Positions 20,493 through 31,900 of a stretch of DNA of 64,000 nt are shown here, piece after piece. The position numbers and the translations under genes are program-made. Location of the stretch: assembly GCA_013423385.1 (NCBI GenBank), contig BLZA01000013.1, forward strand, positions 682,001-746,000. The letters run 5' to 3'. The notes below the pieces were generated by a model. That model saw nothing but the letters and a program-made list of their open reading frames with translations. It ran no database searches and was not told where the DNA came from. The DNA is from Naganishia liquefaciens. Taxonomy: Eukaryota; Basidiomycota; Tremellomycetes; Filobasidiales; Filobasidiaceae. Numbering within the stretch: position 1 is the first letter of the stretch; each line of letters starts with the position of its first letter.

Positions 20493-23323
20493 CTAGTACT
20501 TGAACTTGCGCTTCTTTCGCTTCTGTCCCGACGCATCCTCGGCCCCGGGGCGACACGAGTCGCACCACCATTTCCCCTGCGGAGCGTTGGTCATGCCGAG
20601 GCAGCCGAGGTGGAACCAGCCACCGTTAGGGCAGTCCATGTTCTGCAAGCGGGAAGCGGGGTCAGACTTGCGCGTGATGCGAAGAAAAAAGAGGGGGAAG
20701 GAAGAGGGACGTACCTCGCATCCGACCATTTCGCCATATGATACATTTTGACAAAAGCTGTATTTGGGGGGGGGGGGGGGGAAGAAAGGGCCCATCAGCC
20801 ATCGAGGTTGCCACCACGCATCCGCGCGCCGGTGCAGCACTTACCAATATCTCGGCTCGTTCGGGTCCACGGCAAGGTCAAAGTTATGCGCAGCCATGTA
20901 CCCCAACACGATCGGCTGTGGCTGACCTGGCACGCCCATCGGCATAGGCCTTCGCGCGGCATCCTGGGGATCGAATCCACCGGGACCCGGGCCTGGCCCA
21001 GTCCTGGAGACGCCGACGTTGAGGGCATCCACGGCACGGACGCGCGAGGGGTCGTTCCCCACGTCTCCGCTGGCGCCGCCGCCGCCGCCGCGCCAGTACT
21101 CGTTCGGCGCATGATCGCGCGCGGCGTCGTACCGTCCGGCGAAACCGACCGCGTCCGCTTTGGCGCCCGCTTGCAACGAGTTGGCATGTGCGTACGGATG
21201 ATGCTGTGCGTGCGGCGGGTGCGGATGATGCGTGAATTCGGTGCCTCCGCCCATTCCAGGCTGTTGTGCGTCCGGGTGGGCCGAGGCCCCCGTGATGGAT
21301 TTGGAGGGCAAGGTGTCTTGTCGGATGCCGAGATTGAGAGCCGCCTGCTGGGCCTGTAACGCCGCGTCGAGCGACCGGATATGCCGGTCAACCTATTCCG
21401 GGGCGCCGCGCGTCAGCCTTTCCCCAACTACACCCACCGCCAAAGACCACATAGCCAAGCCAAGCCAAGCTAGAGACCCACCGTATTATACGTTCCGATC
21501 GCGATCCCCACTTTTTCATCCGCGCTGCGCAGCATCTCCCTCGCGAGCTTGCCAATCTCGGGCAAGAGCTGCCTACTTGCCATGGCCGGCACCAAATGAT
21601 GCGCATACATGTCCTCGTGGCGCGCCTTGAGTCCCGTCAGGCGTTCGGCGCTCGTGGTCGGTCCGGAAGGGAACGAGGCGGATGCGGAGGAGGAAGCGGT
21701 CGCCGGCGGGAGGTGCGGCGGGTAAGGCATCGAGGAAGGGTATGGCTGCGGAGTGGCGGTGTAGGGCGTCGCCGGGGTCGTGATCGGTGGCAAGGGGTAC
21801 GACGACGATGCGTGGTGCGGGTGCTGCGGGTGCTGCGGGTGCTGCGGGTGCTGCATCGCGGGATCATGCGTCGGCGGCTGGTACTGCCCCGAGGGATCCC
21901 TGATCGACGGAGCCATTCCCGGCGGCGGCGGTGGTAGTGGTGGCTGCTGCTGCTGCTGCTGTAGGGGAGGCTGATATTGTGCAGATGGATCGCGCAGACC
22001 GGGAATCGTCGATGGCGCCTGGAAGGGCGTGCCTTGGTTCGACAAGCCGGCGTATGATGCGGGAGCCGGAGGCGGCGGCGGCGGTGGCAGCGGCGGCGCG
22101 TGCGTCGGATGATGGTATCCGCCCTGGAACGGCGCGTGTCCGTTGCCGTTGCCGTTAACGCCCTGCGACGGCGGCATCCTTGCCGACTCTACCCCAACAC
22201 TGTGCCGCTCGATCGACGGTATTGACCCGCCGTCGCCGCCAGCGCCGCCGCCGGTACTCGTGCTGTTCCCGTTCGGGGCATATGTCCCCGCGACGGGCAA
22301 CGCGCGGTCGAGTGCTGCGGGAACGGGACTGGGTAGCCTCCGGGCGACGTATTTCCGGATGAGCTCGAGCAGTTGGCCGGTTTGTCCTAAAGGGGACAAG
22401 GAAGGTTAGGAGCAGTCGAGGAGCAGGAGAAGATAGCAGGGACGCACGTTGTGTCTGATCGTCTAGCTCGCGAAGGAGTGCAAAATTACGATGAATCTCG
22501 AGCGGCAACTGTTCGACGACTAGAGTGGACCCAGGTGGATCAATGTACGGGTCTTGCGCGCGTAACAGAGAAAAGACAAACCTTCATAGTACTCCTGGCT
22601 AAACTCTGTCCATACCGGATCTTCCATCTCCCACGGCTCCTTGGGCTTTTCGGGCGCTGGTTCTCGCGCCACGACGGGGGGACTCTGTGCCCTCGGCTGC
22701 TGCTGCTGCTGCTGCTGCAACGGCGGCGTCCCCTCTTGTTCCTTGGTCCTCGACGAATCACCAGCCTTGTTGCCGTCGTTCTTCTTGCCCTTTTTCCGCT
22801 TGGACGGCGCGACGGGGGATCCCTCGCCGGCCGTGGAGGAAGCCTTGGGATACCTTCGTTTCGCCGGCAAAGGTCGTTCCGTACCGTAGACGACGTCAAT
22901 CTGTTCATTCGCCTTGTCACGCGTCGCGAATCGGATATCGCCCTTGATGCCCAACCGCCAGTTTTTCCCGCGGCCCGTGACGCGATTGGCGCTGCTGGGT
23001 GTCGAGGTGGTGGTGGCAGCGGGAGGCTTGCTAGTGGATGATGCCGCCGCAGCATCGAGGGGCGCCGCGTCGTTCGTTGTGGTAGTGGTAGTGGCCGGAG
23101 CAGACGCCGACGCCGACGCCGACGTCGACGCCGACGCCTGTGCATTGTCGTCGGCCTGCATGGTTGTCGGGACCTGCGCGACGACGCCCGGCGGCGCACG
23201 CGAGACGGCCATCTGCGGAACGAGGGCCGTGGGCGTGTCGGCGGGAGCGGCTGTGGTCGCGGCGGGTGATCCGTCTGACGGGGTGGGCGGTCTACGTGAT
23301 CTCTCTGAGCGGCGGCTGGACAT
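20493..23323 (-). CDS. ING-family PHD-finger protein with long low-complexity insertions
   Basis: Six exons: 23323-22582, 22519-22448, 22386-21482, 21392-20845, 20757-20715, 20642-20493; 819 residues. The ING histone-acetylation-complex domain is split: its first part (EFSQEYYEVVEQLPLEIHRN... to about residue 300) and second part (SADEKVGIAIGTYNTVDRHIRSLDAAL, about 555-590) are separated by some 220 residues rich in Pro, Gln, Gly and His, including a His-Pro-Gln tandem repeat. A basic, Ser/Ala-rich N-terminal extension of about 230 residues precedes it. The C-terminal PHD finger is complete C4HC3 (Cys756, 758, 769, 774, His781, Cys784, 797, 800) and should read H3K4me3, with a basic tail KRKKRKFKY. 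Cys756 is created across a splice junction. Relative of Yng1/Yng2/Pho23; which complex is unknown. Confidence 0.93.
20766..20781. repeat. Run of 16 G (C-run on the ING coding strand)
   Basis: A homopolymer inside an ING intron, about 8 nt from the acceptor, so on the transcript it is a C-run doubling as the polypyrimidine tract. Length is likely to vary among strains. Confidence 0.9.
21818..21854. repeat. 9-bp tandem repeat coding for His-Pro-Gln
   Basis: About four copies of a 9-bp unit in the ING coding sequence (minus strand), in frame, giving HPQHPQHPQHPH. It lies within the insertion that splits the ING domain. Confidence 0.85.
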
Positions 23324-23597
23324 GGTGTTTCGCTGGGCGGGAGCGGGAGCGGGGTCGGGGCCGGGAACAGGGACGGGGAGGGGGACGTGGGGGACGTGGT
23401 GATAGGGTCGCCCTGGGGAGCGGGGGCGGCGGGGGGACGGGTGGATTACGTAAGGCGGACATGGGGGGGGATGTCCGTGTTACGGTGAGAGGGTCGGGTG
23501 ATTCATTCAACGACTAGACACCACCGTTCCGCCCCTGACCGGGTATACTCGCACCCGTTCCACCGTCCACCATCCACCATCCCCATCATCGCCCACC
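23324..23597. promoter_or_regulatory. Divergent promoter region, ING / LSM2
   Basis: A 274-bp interval between two divergent start codons, with G-rich sequence near the ING side and C/A-rich sequence (repeats of CCACCATCC type) just before LSM2. Specific elements cannot be named. Confidence 0.5.
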
Positions 23598-24588
23598 ATG
23601 GTACGCATCCCCGTCTCTCCACTCCATCCACGCCCACACTGACACCCGGCCCCTCGGCAGCTCATGTTCTCGGTATTCAAAACGCTCACAGAGCAAGTCG
23701 TCACCGTCGAACTCAAAAACGATCTCTGCGTGCAGGGGACATTAAAGTCGGTCGACCAGTGCGTCTCGCCGAGGGGGGGGGCAGGGGGAGGAAGGACGTG
23801 GAAGAGGGGGAAGGCTAAACTCTCTGGTTTCGCGCGCGCGGTATAGGTTTCTGAATATCCGGCTTGATGATATCGCCGTTTCGGATCCCGAGCGGTTTCC
23901 GCATATGGTGAGTGCAAGGGGCTTAGGAGGGGATAGGACGATAGGGAGAGACGGAGAAGGAGCGTGGTTCAGGCGTTTCCTCGGGGCCGCGAGGGGAGTC
24001 GTTTCGGGGCGCCATTTCCGGGTTCAAGCCTCGAATTTGCAAGTCCTGCATCGCGAGAAACCAGGCGCACGCCTCGCCATCAACCTCATACCATCATACC
24101 GTCTTTTCGTCAAACGATCGTCGAGCACGAGGTGGAATATGGAAAAAAAAAACAAAAGTGGAAGGCGGCTTGGCGAGGCCGGGTGAGCTGGGATTCCGTG
24201 CCTTTCACGTGGCCGACTGCCGATGGACGTCGTGACTGCGATACAGCCCCCCGCGGACAAGATGCCAAGATCTGGCACGCGGATCACTCGAGGACCTTTT
24301 GCCCCGACTTGACCCGCCTTTGACCACCGCCGATTTTCCCCCGCATGCACGCAACTCCCGACTGATCCCCCTTACCCTCCACTTTACCCCCTAGATGTCG
24401 GTCAAAAACTGCTTCATCCGTGGATCCGTCGTCCGGTACGTGCAAATCCCGCGAACGGCCGTCGATACGACGTTGCTCGAGGACGCCACGAGAAGAGGTG
24501 AGTCGCCCGGGGGGGGGCCGTGTGTCTATTTGGTCGTGGCTAATGATGGTGCTTTCCGCGGATAGAGGCGCAGGATGGGAAGAAGTGA
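23598..24588 (+). CDS. LSM2: U6 snRNA-associated Sm-like protein LSm2
   Basis: Five exons: 23598-23600, 23661-23758, 23847-23907, 24395-24497, 24566-24588; 95 residues, the normal length. The Sm1 motif (LTEQVVTVELKNDLCVQG then LKSVDQFLNIRLDD) and Sm2 motif (KNCFIRGSVVRYVQI) are complete, ending ATRREAQDGKK. LSm2 is in both the nuclear LSm2-8 ring on U6 snRNA and the cytoplasmic LSm1-7 decapping ring. The first coding exon is the ATG alone, followed at once by a GT donor. The third intron is 487 nt, eight times the local norm. Confidence 0.95.
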
Positions 24589-25291
24589 GGGGTGGGTGTG
24601 GGCCGGAGCGGGACGCGCGGCGGGGGGGGGGGATGTATTATAATGTGATTGTATCTACGACACGGGGCACAACTGAAACGAAAAAGCTTTTTGCATTCGC
24701 CGGAACGGGTTCCTCGAGCGGGACTACCTCCAAATGGTGGGAGGAGGCCATCCTTTTCGCGCTCGACAGTCAGGGGATTCGGGTACTCGCCTAAATGGCC
24801 TCTGCCGTCCCGTGACGCCCATCGTGTAAGCACGCGGATCGGTGTAGACGGCAACCGCGAGAGAACAGCAGGACGCCAGCGAAAGGAGCCGTATCTTGCC
24901 GACAGCGCGCGGGACTCGCACAGGATCGAATGAGATCAAGTGCAAAAAGGTAGAACCGCGTCCAGGGCGGAACGAAAAGGCGCAATCCGCCTCACGAAGG
25001 GCACCTCAGCTCTCCAATGAGGGGCAATATCGGGCATGGCGCTGTTTCTGGCAAACGCATCCACATGGTTCAGATTGGGAGCCGCCCCGAACAGCGAGCA
25101 TATCGCCTTGGTCGGGTCTCGTGACCTGTGTGCAAGAATACCTCGATCTCGGTCGAGTCCACAAAGGTACAACGCTCCAAACTGGTATCACGGATGCAAC
25201 CGCACATGTAGGTTTTCACGCATCATACAACGACCCCTTATCGAACCGCCCATCACGCCGCCGTATCTGCCCGACCATCAGCACGCTGACC
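24589..25291. other. Intergenic between convergent genes
   Basis: About 700 bp with no recognised coding or RNA feature. It contains a G-rich stretch around 24622-24632. Confidence 0.45.
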
Positions 25292-26680
25292 CTACCCGCC
25301 AATGCCAACCGACTCACAATAATAATATTCATCCACGAGCGCCACATGATCCCTCACGATCCCCGCCACGAGCCTTACCCCCCACACTTTTTCCAGCGCG
25401 CCGACGAGCCGCATAACCTTTCCCCTCGTCCATCGCTGCCATATTGCACCCTTCACGAGCTGGAACGCCAGCGCCCGGTCGCGCGCCGCATACGTCTCGA
25501 GGAGGAGCGGCGTGGCGACTACGGGACGTCGAACGCGGAGGGTACGGGATGCGAGGATGCACAGGATCGGGCCGAGGCTTGTCCAGGCGCTGTCGAGCGC
25601 GAGGGAAGCCATGCTGACGGATTGCGGGCCGGGTTGACGACGCCGCCGACGACGACGACGCCGGGCGAGCAAGGTAAAGGAAAGGACGGCGACGAGGCCT
25701 TCGCTTGCGTGGAGGGCTTCCCCGAGGTATTCGCGCCAGGTGGTGAGCGTCGGGAGCAGGGTCGCCGCCGGGGGTTGGTAGGGTTCAGGCAGGCGCGGGA
25801 GGAGCGGGAGGAGGGTTGCGGCAGGGGCGGTATGAGATGGCAGGAGCGGGATTTGAGGGGTGGGTGGGGAGGGGGATGCGGGCGAGGGGGTGTCGGGTTG
25901 GGTGAGCACGGATGGGTCGATTTCGCGCTGCGGGAGGGGGAACGCCAGAAGTGGTCGTCGTGTCGTGATCAAGAGTGACAACCGCAGTGCCGTTCTGCGG
26001 GAGAGAAAAAAAGAAAGAAGAAAACGATCAGTTTCCCCCGAAAACGTTGCGTTTGAGAAAAATGGAAACCCACTTGACAGCCTCGAGCCACACCAACACC
26101 CTCCATCGCCTCCATCTCCCTTGCTCCCGCCGTTCCTCCCCTTCGTTCCCGCGCCCACGAACGACCATCATCTCGACCAAGAGCTGGACATACCCCAGCA
26201 CGACGAGCGCCCGCGACGCATGCTTGTACACGCCCGACGTACGCGCAAAATGGCTTGTGTATCGGGTATGATCCGAAGGCAGGGGAAGCGTCGTTCCGAG
26301 AGCTTCCTCTCCTCCTCCTCCTCCTTCTTGAACGAGCGGATCATCCGGGAACGTCCGGGGCGCATCCTCACCGCCGGGGCCGGACTTGCGAAATGGCGAC
26401 GCCGGAAGACGGTTGATCTGCGCAAGACGACGGGAAATGATCAAGTCGTGGTAGAGCGAGACTAGACTCAGCGCCGAGTAGACTGCACGCGTGTGTCTAT
26501 CAGTACATCATATTGTGCGTGCCTGCGCAACTCACCGCCCTCGCTCGCGAGCTCGGCATCTTGGAATCGACCGGGGAGGAACCAGGTGAGGTTCCTGAGT
26601 GCGGATTCGACCTGGACGAGGGTCGAGGTGTTCTCGAGGAGGGTGGTGTCGTACGCGTGCTTGAGGGCCGAGAGGGGCAT
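25292..26680 (-). CDS. PEX16: Peroxisomal membrane biogenesis protein Pex16
   Basis: Three exons: 26680-26536, 26482-26074, 25994-25292; 418 residues. Family landmarks are ESALRNLTWFLPGRFQDAELASEG near the N-terminus, VYSALSLVSLYHDLII across the first junction, VWLEAVKTALRLSLL, TRRPLLAFPLPQREIDP, and a C-terminal membrane-associated helical region ending VDEYYYCES. Pex16 helps recruit membrane proteins to peroxisomes through Pex3. The central part is unusually rich in Arg, Pro and Gly compared with other homologues, including a run of Arg at about 285-295. The gene is convergent with LSM2. Confidence 0.9.
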
Positions 26681-27917
26681 GGTGTGGTGTGTGTGTGGCT
26701 GGACGGAGTAGGGTGGGGCAAGGGGGGAAGACGGGGGTGCGGGGTGGTCGAGTTGACCGGGTATGAGCCCGCTGCAGCCGGGGGGGGGTGCGGATGCAAA
26801 AGGCGCGCGCGCGGGCTGAATAAGGCAAAGTACGTAGGGCTCGCTTCAACCAGTTTGCAACGAGCGATACGTCGGTTGGCGGTGTGATATAACACTCGCT
26901 CGTGGGCATCCAATCAGGTGCATGCAGTGCTCAGCACATCCCCGGTAGACGCGTGGCTTGAGCGGGGCCCTTGCCTCAATAACGGCCCATGCTGGATATC
27001 TTGGGCCAAATGCCAATTCCCCGGTGCCGTCTCCAGACCGGACTGCGATCGAGTACGTCACAAAGAGTGTTTTGCACAACCTTATAGCTCGGCAGGATCG
27101 ATGGGCTTCCAAGCGGATTCATCTGGCACGTAAAAGCTGGTATTGGCCTCTAGGAGAGGAACTCTGAGGGAGCTCTATAGTCGATTACGCTCACGTAACA
27201 AGCCATGCGTTGAGCGATGTCTCCCACCTGCAAACAATGATTGTAGAATCTACCATCCTAGAGTGCAAGATACCGAAATGGTACGCCGGGGGTATATGCA
27301 CATCGACCAAACCCGTCATCCAAACACGCTAGCCAGAATGCAACGTCGCACATTGTCGGGCAAGCTTTACTGATCCTCTTGAATCGCGTTCATTCGTCCA
27401 AGCATGGCTGCGCAAAACGGACCTCTGATTAAAGAATCTCGCCTGCGTCGCCCGGATCTCTTGTTGCTAGAGTCAGGACCACGGCCTGTTCTAGTTCAGA
27501 CAAGGCTTGGCCCTGAAGCGAGCCATCGTCCGGTGAGAGCTCAATCGGACCGAGTCTCAACGCCCTTTCCCCCCCCCATCTCTACTTGCCTCGAGCGCGC
27601 GCAGGAGAGCGTTATGGCGCTTCACCGGCGTCGATGTCCCGCTCCACGCGGACGGAAGAACCGGGCGGGCGGGCGCGACGCTCGAGACCGCCCTCATTAC
27701 TCTCTCCCACGCGTGAGACTCCGACATGTCCCGGAAAAGGTAACGTGAAATAGCCGAGCCTATGCGCCGTATTCGTGATACAACTCCGGTCTCTCGACCC
27801 TTCCGTCACTACTGTTTCCCTCGTTTTATGCTGTTTTTCTGATATGATATGCCGTGCTATGCTGATCATCCATGCTGCACGAAAGAAAAAAAAACGTGTT
27901 GCGAGGAATCGTCGCGC
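26681..27917. other. Long intergenic stretch
   Basis: About 1.24 kb between PEX16 and SNU13. One open frame from ATG 27404 to 27748 (plus strand, 114 residues) has no motif and an Arg/Pro-rich composition expected of chance ORFs in GC-rich DNA. No tRNA, repeat or transposon signature seen. Confidence 0.45.
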
Positions 27918-28659
27918 TTAGATGAGCAACTTTTCGATTTGGTTCTAGGTAGAGGGATGTGGGGTCAGCGAATCGTGTCAGTGGACGTAGAGGTTGAGCA
28001 GAGGCTCTGGATCTGGTGAGAGATGGCGCTGTCGCGAGGACGCGCCGACAAAGGGGAGTGAGCCGGTCCATCGGTCGGGTGTGTGACCAGGATCGTAATG
28101 CCAATGCAGCACGAGCGCCGAGCGTCCAGACGGTCCCTCCCCCATCCCGGACACGCATTCCAGCTTGCCTCTCTCTCGACGGCAGACCAAAGCCCCCCCC
28201 CCCCCCCCCGGCGCCCCCCGTCGAAAAAACTCACCTTGACGGCCAAGATCTGCGAGTTCAACTCCCTGCTCTCGTTGGTCGTCACACTGGCGGCAATGAC
28301 GGCCCTGCTAACGCCACATGCCCGTCCGAGCGCAGTCTTGCTGGGAAGGAAGACGTAAGGTACGTTCTTGTCTTCGCAGAGGAGCGGAAGGTGGAGGAGA
28401 ATCTCGATGGGCTCGGTGTCTGCGCGAGTCGCTGAGGGGTTAGCTTCGTGGCCTTGATCAAGCATCCGGGGCCAGACGTACCAGCGGTGAGGATGATAAA
28501 CTCGCAGATACCTCGGTTGAGGGTCTTGGTAGCCTCGTTGGCACCCTTCTTGAGCTGGTTGTAGTGCGACGCCTGCTGGACGAGATCGAGGATCTGGTTG
28601 GTGAGTTGCGCGTTGGCGAGGGGGAAGGCCTTGGGGTTGGGTGCGGCGGGCTCGGACAT
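27918..28659 (-). CDS. SNU13: U4/U6 snRNP and box C/D snoRNP protein Snu13 (15.5K, L7Ae family)
   Basis: Three exons: 28659-28482, 28419-28235, 27944-27918; 129 residues. The L7Ae fold is complete: [17 protein letters not shown] (kink-turn binding), [41 protein letters not shown], and a C-terminal IEKLLI encoded by a 27-nt last exon. Snu13 binds the kink-turn of U4 snRNA and of box C/D snoRNAs. I chose the acceptor at 28420 over one 12 nt further upstream because it gives the family sequence ADTEP. The second intron is long (290 nt) and contains a 17-nt homopolymer. Confidence 0.95.
28193..28209. repeat. Run of 17 C (G-run on the SNU13 transcript)
   Basis: A homopolymer within the 290-nt second intron of SNU13, about 30 nt from its donor. 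On the transcript it is a G-run. Confidence 0.9.
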
Positions 28660-28667
28660 GGTCGTTG

Positions 28668-28694
28668 GGTGGTGGTGGTGGTGGTGGTGGTGGT
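28668..28694. repeat. GTG trinucleotide microsatellite
   Basis: About eight GGT/GTG units directly upstream of the SNU13 start codon, in its 5' leader or core promoter. Confidence 0.85.
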
Positions 28695-28990
28695 AGTGGC
28701 AAAGGGGGACCTCACGACTGGGGATCACTGGTCTTTTGGGAGAGGAGATGGAATACCGCCCGGCCGGGACAAGCAGGGACGCGAGATGCGAAATATCGAC
28801 CGATGCGCGGGGTGGAAAAAGCTGCCGGCCGCCTCACGTGTTGAGGGCGCGGGCGCTAGTCACCCGGCGGCCGAGCGAGCTGACTAATTATAGCCGCGAC
28901 AGAGACCGATAATGCACCGCATTCATAGACAGCAGACGTCGACGCGGGCAGACACCATCCCCTGCCCGTCGTGTCGTGTCGTCGCGCAAC
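28695..28990. promoter_or_regulatory. Divergent promoter region, SNU13 / PSD2-like
   Basis: About 300 bp between the microsatellite and the decarboxylase ATG; G-rich on the SNU13 side. No named element recognised. Confidence 0.45.
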
Positions 28991-31900
28991 ATGCCATCCG
29001 ACGTCCCCCGCATAGACATACACAGCGCTCTCGAAGCATCCCTCTCGCCGTCTGCACAAGGTCCGGGACACCCCGTCTCCCTCGAACCGGGTACCGCGCC
29101 GGAACCGCTCATCACTCCGCCGACACCGACGACGACATCCAATCATTCTCGCGTGGGGAGGATCGCTCGTCGGCCGTTGAAACTCGCGGGTAGTGCGGGC
29201 AGTGCGATCAAGCATGGAATTCTCTCTCGGCGGTCGTCGAGTGCGAATCTTGCGGGAACCGGAGCGGGAGCGGGCAGTGCAGCGTTAGGAGGTGCGGAGC
29301 GGGAAGCAAGGGAACGGGCGCTGGCGGTGAGGGGAAGGACAGGGCCGCGTGAGGGGGAGGAGCAAGTGGCCAAGGTGCGGGTCAGGGTGGTCAGGTGTGA
29401 GGGACTCGTCGTCAAGGATCGAAGTGGGACGAGTGATCCGTGAGTTCAGTCAAAGCGCGATGATACAGAAGGCGGAAAGGAGGTCGTGGGCGCAGTGATG
29501 AACCATCAACCTCGATCAGGAGCTCCTCTCCGTTGCCCCGTTCGGTAGACCTCGACCTCCTTGAAACCTGACGGGCCAAAGTCAAACTGCAGAGACACCT
29601 CCTATCCGGAAGACCCTATCGAAACCCGATTTGCCTGATCCCCGCTGACTTTCCCGTCGTTTTCCAGTTACGTCACCCTCTCTCTTCCCCCCGGCCCACC
29701 CACCCAAACACCCGTCGTCAAGCGCTCACTGAACCCCGACTTCCCCGCCGCCGGATCAACCTTTGATTTCCCGCTCTACGCTTCCCTCGCTGAAAGTGGG
29801 CTTTACCGCGGGCGCGGACTCGAGGTCGTCGTCTGGGACAAGGATATCGTGAAAAAGGATTACATGGGTGAAGTCGCCGTTCCGATCGCCCAGTGGTTTC
29901 CCGAGGACGAGCGCAACGTGCTGTGGGCGTCGAAGCGGGACGAGAGCGCATTGGCGTTTCCGCTTGTTTCGGCCAAGCGCAGAAGGCGTGTGACGGGCAA
30001 GGTGTATTTGCAGTTTGGGATCGTCTTGCCAGAGTCATCGTCGACAGCGGCGGCGGCGGCGGCGGCGGATAACGAGCAACGGGCGAGGGAGATCGTGCGG
30101 GAGCTCAAGGCCAAGGGCGATCGACATCTGGCGTCGTTGATGGGTGTTCCCGCAGTAAGTCGCGACGGTACATTGTCCAGTTCGCTTCCTCAGCTGATGC
30201 CCGGCCAAAGTATCAAGGCATCGGTACGGTCAAGATCAAACGCACGGAAAAACGATCACGCCGATCCCGGGTCGCCGGCGGCGTTTCCAAGCCGAAAACA
30301 ATGATTGCCTCGGCGGCGTCGGCCTTGATTTCCCGTGCAAAAGGTCGCGGCAAGTCGAGTGAAGCCAGCCCGGCGATACCATCGTCGGCAACGGGTACCG
30401 CTGTTGCGCCCGAGATGAGCGCCAGCGAGACGGATTCCGGGGACGAGTCGGACGAACTGGATGACGAGGAGGATGAGGATCTGCAGGATGATGGGCTCAG
30501 CAGCGAGTCGTCAGAGTCCGAGGAGGATGAAGCAGAGGACGGTGATGACGAGCCGCTGCTGTTTGAAAGTGCCGAGGAGACAGAATACTTGGCCGAAGAC
30601 GCGAATGACCGTGTGGCGCCGCTCGCCAAGGATCACGCGCGACAACGACGTGCGAGTCGGCGCACATCGCATGGATCGTACGATAGCTCGAATTCGACGT
30701 CTGGCTATAGGAAAAAGCCCGTTCGACAGGGAAGCATGAATTCCACGAGCTCGAATGATGCCGCGATGGCTTCGATCGGTCCATCAGCGTCCGGCGGGAA
30801 AACTCCGTCGAGCATCTTGCAGGATACGACGGGCACCAGCAGCGCCAATGATAGCTCGGCGGACCTCGTTCGGTCGGCTTCCGGGCAAGAGACCTCTGTT
30901 CGTATCGTTTCGCCTTCGACAGCGAGCAACTCGCCCCATCTATCGGGATACTTTGATACCGTGCCTCCGCCACCCGCCTCGGTCGCCCGTCGTCGACTCT
31001 TCAAGAAATCCAGTAAAGACGACTATGGGCCCGGTACGCCAGGCGGTCTCCTGACGCCGAGCGGCGGTTTGGACTCCGGAGCGGCGACTCCTTCGTCGAT
31101 GGGCGGCAGTGCGGTGCCTCCGCCGAGAAAACGTCGGCCGGTGTTTAAGCGTGGACGAGGGAAGAAGGGGACGGCTTATACGCTCGAGCACCAGGGTCAT
31201 GATATCTTGGGGATCGTCATGCTTGAGATTGAGGGTGCAGTGGATTTGCCAAAGTTGCGGAATTGTATGTCACGCGGAAGACATGTCTGCCCCGAGCTGA
31301 TACAGGGCCCTCCAAACAGCGTTTAGATTCTCGTTTGATATGGATCCCTTTGTGGTTATCAGCTTTGGCAAAAAGGTTTTCCGGACGCGTGTGATCCGAC
31401 ATTCGTGAGTCGTTTTGACGTCATATCCGTAACTGCCCTAACGGTGCGCAGCCTCAACCCGACATGGGATGAGAAAATGCTCTTCCACGTGCGGCGCCAC
31501 GAAGACAGCTTCTCCATCCAGTTTGCATTGCTCGACTGGGACAAAGTCAGCGGCAATGATTTTATTGGATCGAGCACGATCCCACTGGCCGAATTGATTG
31601 CCGACGCGCCCAAGCCAGACGAAAAGACGGGCCTGTATGGAGCCAAAGAGGATGGCAAGCATGAGATGAAAGAGTTCAGGGTGAGTTTTCCGTCAGGCGT
31701 CGATGACGGCGGCTGACGCTTCGTGGTAGTTGCCCATCACAACCCTCAAGGACGCGCCATGGGAGACCAAGCACTCGCCTCTTCTCAAAGTCAGGTGAGT
31801 GATGCGCGAAAGCCTCCTTTGCAGCGCTCATGCGCATCCATAGAGCCAAATATGAGCCCTATGACGCCCTTCGACAACGCTTCTGGCGGCAGTACCTGAC

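Noticed and set aside
20795-23199. Long Arg/His/Ser-rich frames overlapping the ING gene on both strands
   Set aside because: GC-rich, stop-poor shadows of the ING low-complexity regions; splicing and the PHD finger fix the true frame.
27404-27748. 114-residue plus-strand ORF in the PEX16-SNU13 gap
   Set aside because: No motif, Arg/Pro-rich composition and no plausible intron context; probably chance.
28420-28431. Alternative SNU13 acceptor 12 nt upstream
   Set aside because: In frame, but inserts four residues before the invariant DTEP; the family sequence favours the downstream site.
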